Positions 63,974 through 64,000 of a stretch of 64,000 nucleotides of DNA are shown piece after piece. This DNA is from Serinicoccus marinus DSM 15273 (GTDB lineage Bacteria > Actinomycetota > Actinomycetes > Actinomycetales > Dermatophilaceae). The position numbers and the translations under genes are program-made. The DNA is taken from assembly GCF_008386315.1 (NCBI RefSeq), contig NZ_CP043808.1, positions 124,001 through 188,000 on the forward strand, given 5' to 3'. The notes below the pieces were generated by a model. It saw nothing but the letters and a program-made list of their open reading frames with translations. It was not told where the DNA came from and searched no databases. How positions within the stretch are numbered: the first letter of the stretch is position 1; each line of letters begins with the position of its first letter.

Positions 63974-64000
63974 ATGGGTAAGGCATCACGCAAGAAGCGC
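63974..64000 (+). CDS. Partial gene, first 9 codons
   Basis: ATG 63974 begins a very basic N-terminus (MGKASRKKR) that continues beyond the right edge. This style of start occurs in several unrelated actinobacterial families, so no product is assigned. Confidence 0.45.

Overview
The window comes from a high-GC Gram-positive actinobacterium, most likely a member of the Micrococcales (Intrasporangiaceae/Ornithinimicrobiaceae-like; this placement is inferred from gene content, not from a search). Pointers are a GC content near 70%, an Rpf-type resuscitation factor, a WXG100 protein with an EccC/EssC-type ATPase, a class E/F-type sortase, cell-wall-binding-repeat-2 surface proteins, actinobacterial-style Tad pilus genes, and long runs of genes joined by ATGA/GTGA overlaps. 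I saw no rRNA, tRNA, CRISPR array or complete insertion sequence.

Layout. 1-2.6 kb: a partial gene, a DUF4397 surface protein with a sorting-signal-like tail, a frameshifted sortase and a decayed cyclopropane-fatty-acid synthase. 2.6-5.7 kb: a translationally coupled ECF sigma/anti-sigma operon with a PNPOx-like stress protein, DUF2177 and TspO. 6-8.2 kb: a CPBP protease, an NAD(P)-binding protein and a broken formylglycine-generating-enzyme-like gene. 8.2-11.8 kb: a quaternary-amine (OpuC/ProU-type) ABC transporter. 11.8-12.7 kb: a MerR regulator with a B12-binding domain of the CarH/LitR type. 12.8-19.4 kb: cell-wall proteins (5'-nucleotidase with CWB2 repeats, a peptidoglycan-binding M15-like protein, a second CWB2 protein). 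19.4-22.6 kb: an unusual operon with MauE-like, MauD/thioredoxin-like and Tat-exported Cys/Trp-rich genes plus three uncharacterised partners. 22.6-25.8 kb: App1-type phosphatase, Fpg/Nei glycosylase, HAD hydrolase, rhodanese. 25.9-34.3 kb: a Tad/Flp pilus locus. 34.3-43.7 kb: a LysM/BTAD-like membrane protein, an EccC/EssC-type three-ATPase protein, WXG100 and an AAA ATPase. 43.7-54.6 kb: mixed envelope, ion-channel and hypothetical genes. 54.7-60.2 kb: an alpha-glucoside-type ABC importer with an amylosucrase-like enzyme. 60.3-64 kb: a frameshifted MurE-like ligase, lgt, an acyl-CoA hydrolase and the first codons of another gene.

How it fits together. The sigma operon, the neighbouring CFA-synthase remnant and the B12-type MerR regulator together look like the remains of a light/singlet-oxygen stress regulon. 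The Tad and WXG100/EccC blocks lie in one orientation and may form a combined surface-secretion region. The MauE-MauD-Cys/Trp protein operon is the best candidate for an undescribed system: a disulfide-maturation cassette apparently dedicated to one exported small protein.

Several genes are interrupted by one-base changes in G runs (sortase, FGE-like, CWB2 start, MurE-like). Others carry real deletions (CFA synthase, FGE-like 3' end, a methyltransferase 5' end). The first group could be assembly errors, recent decay or phase variation. The second group is genuine gene loss.
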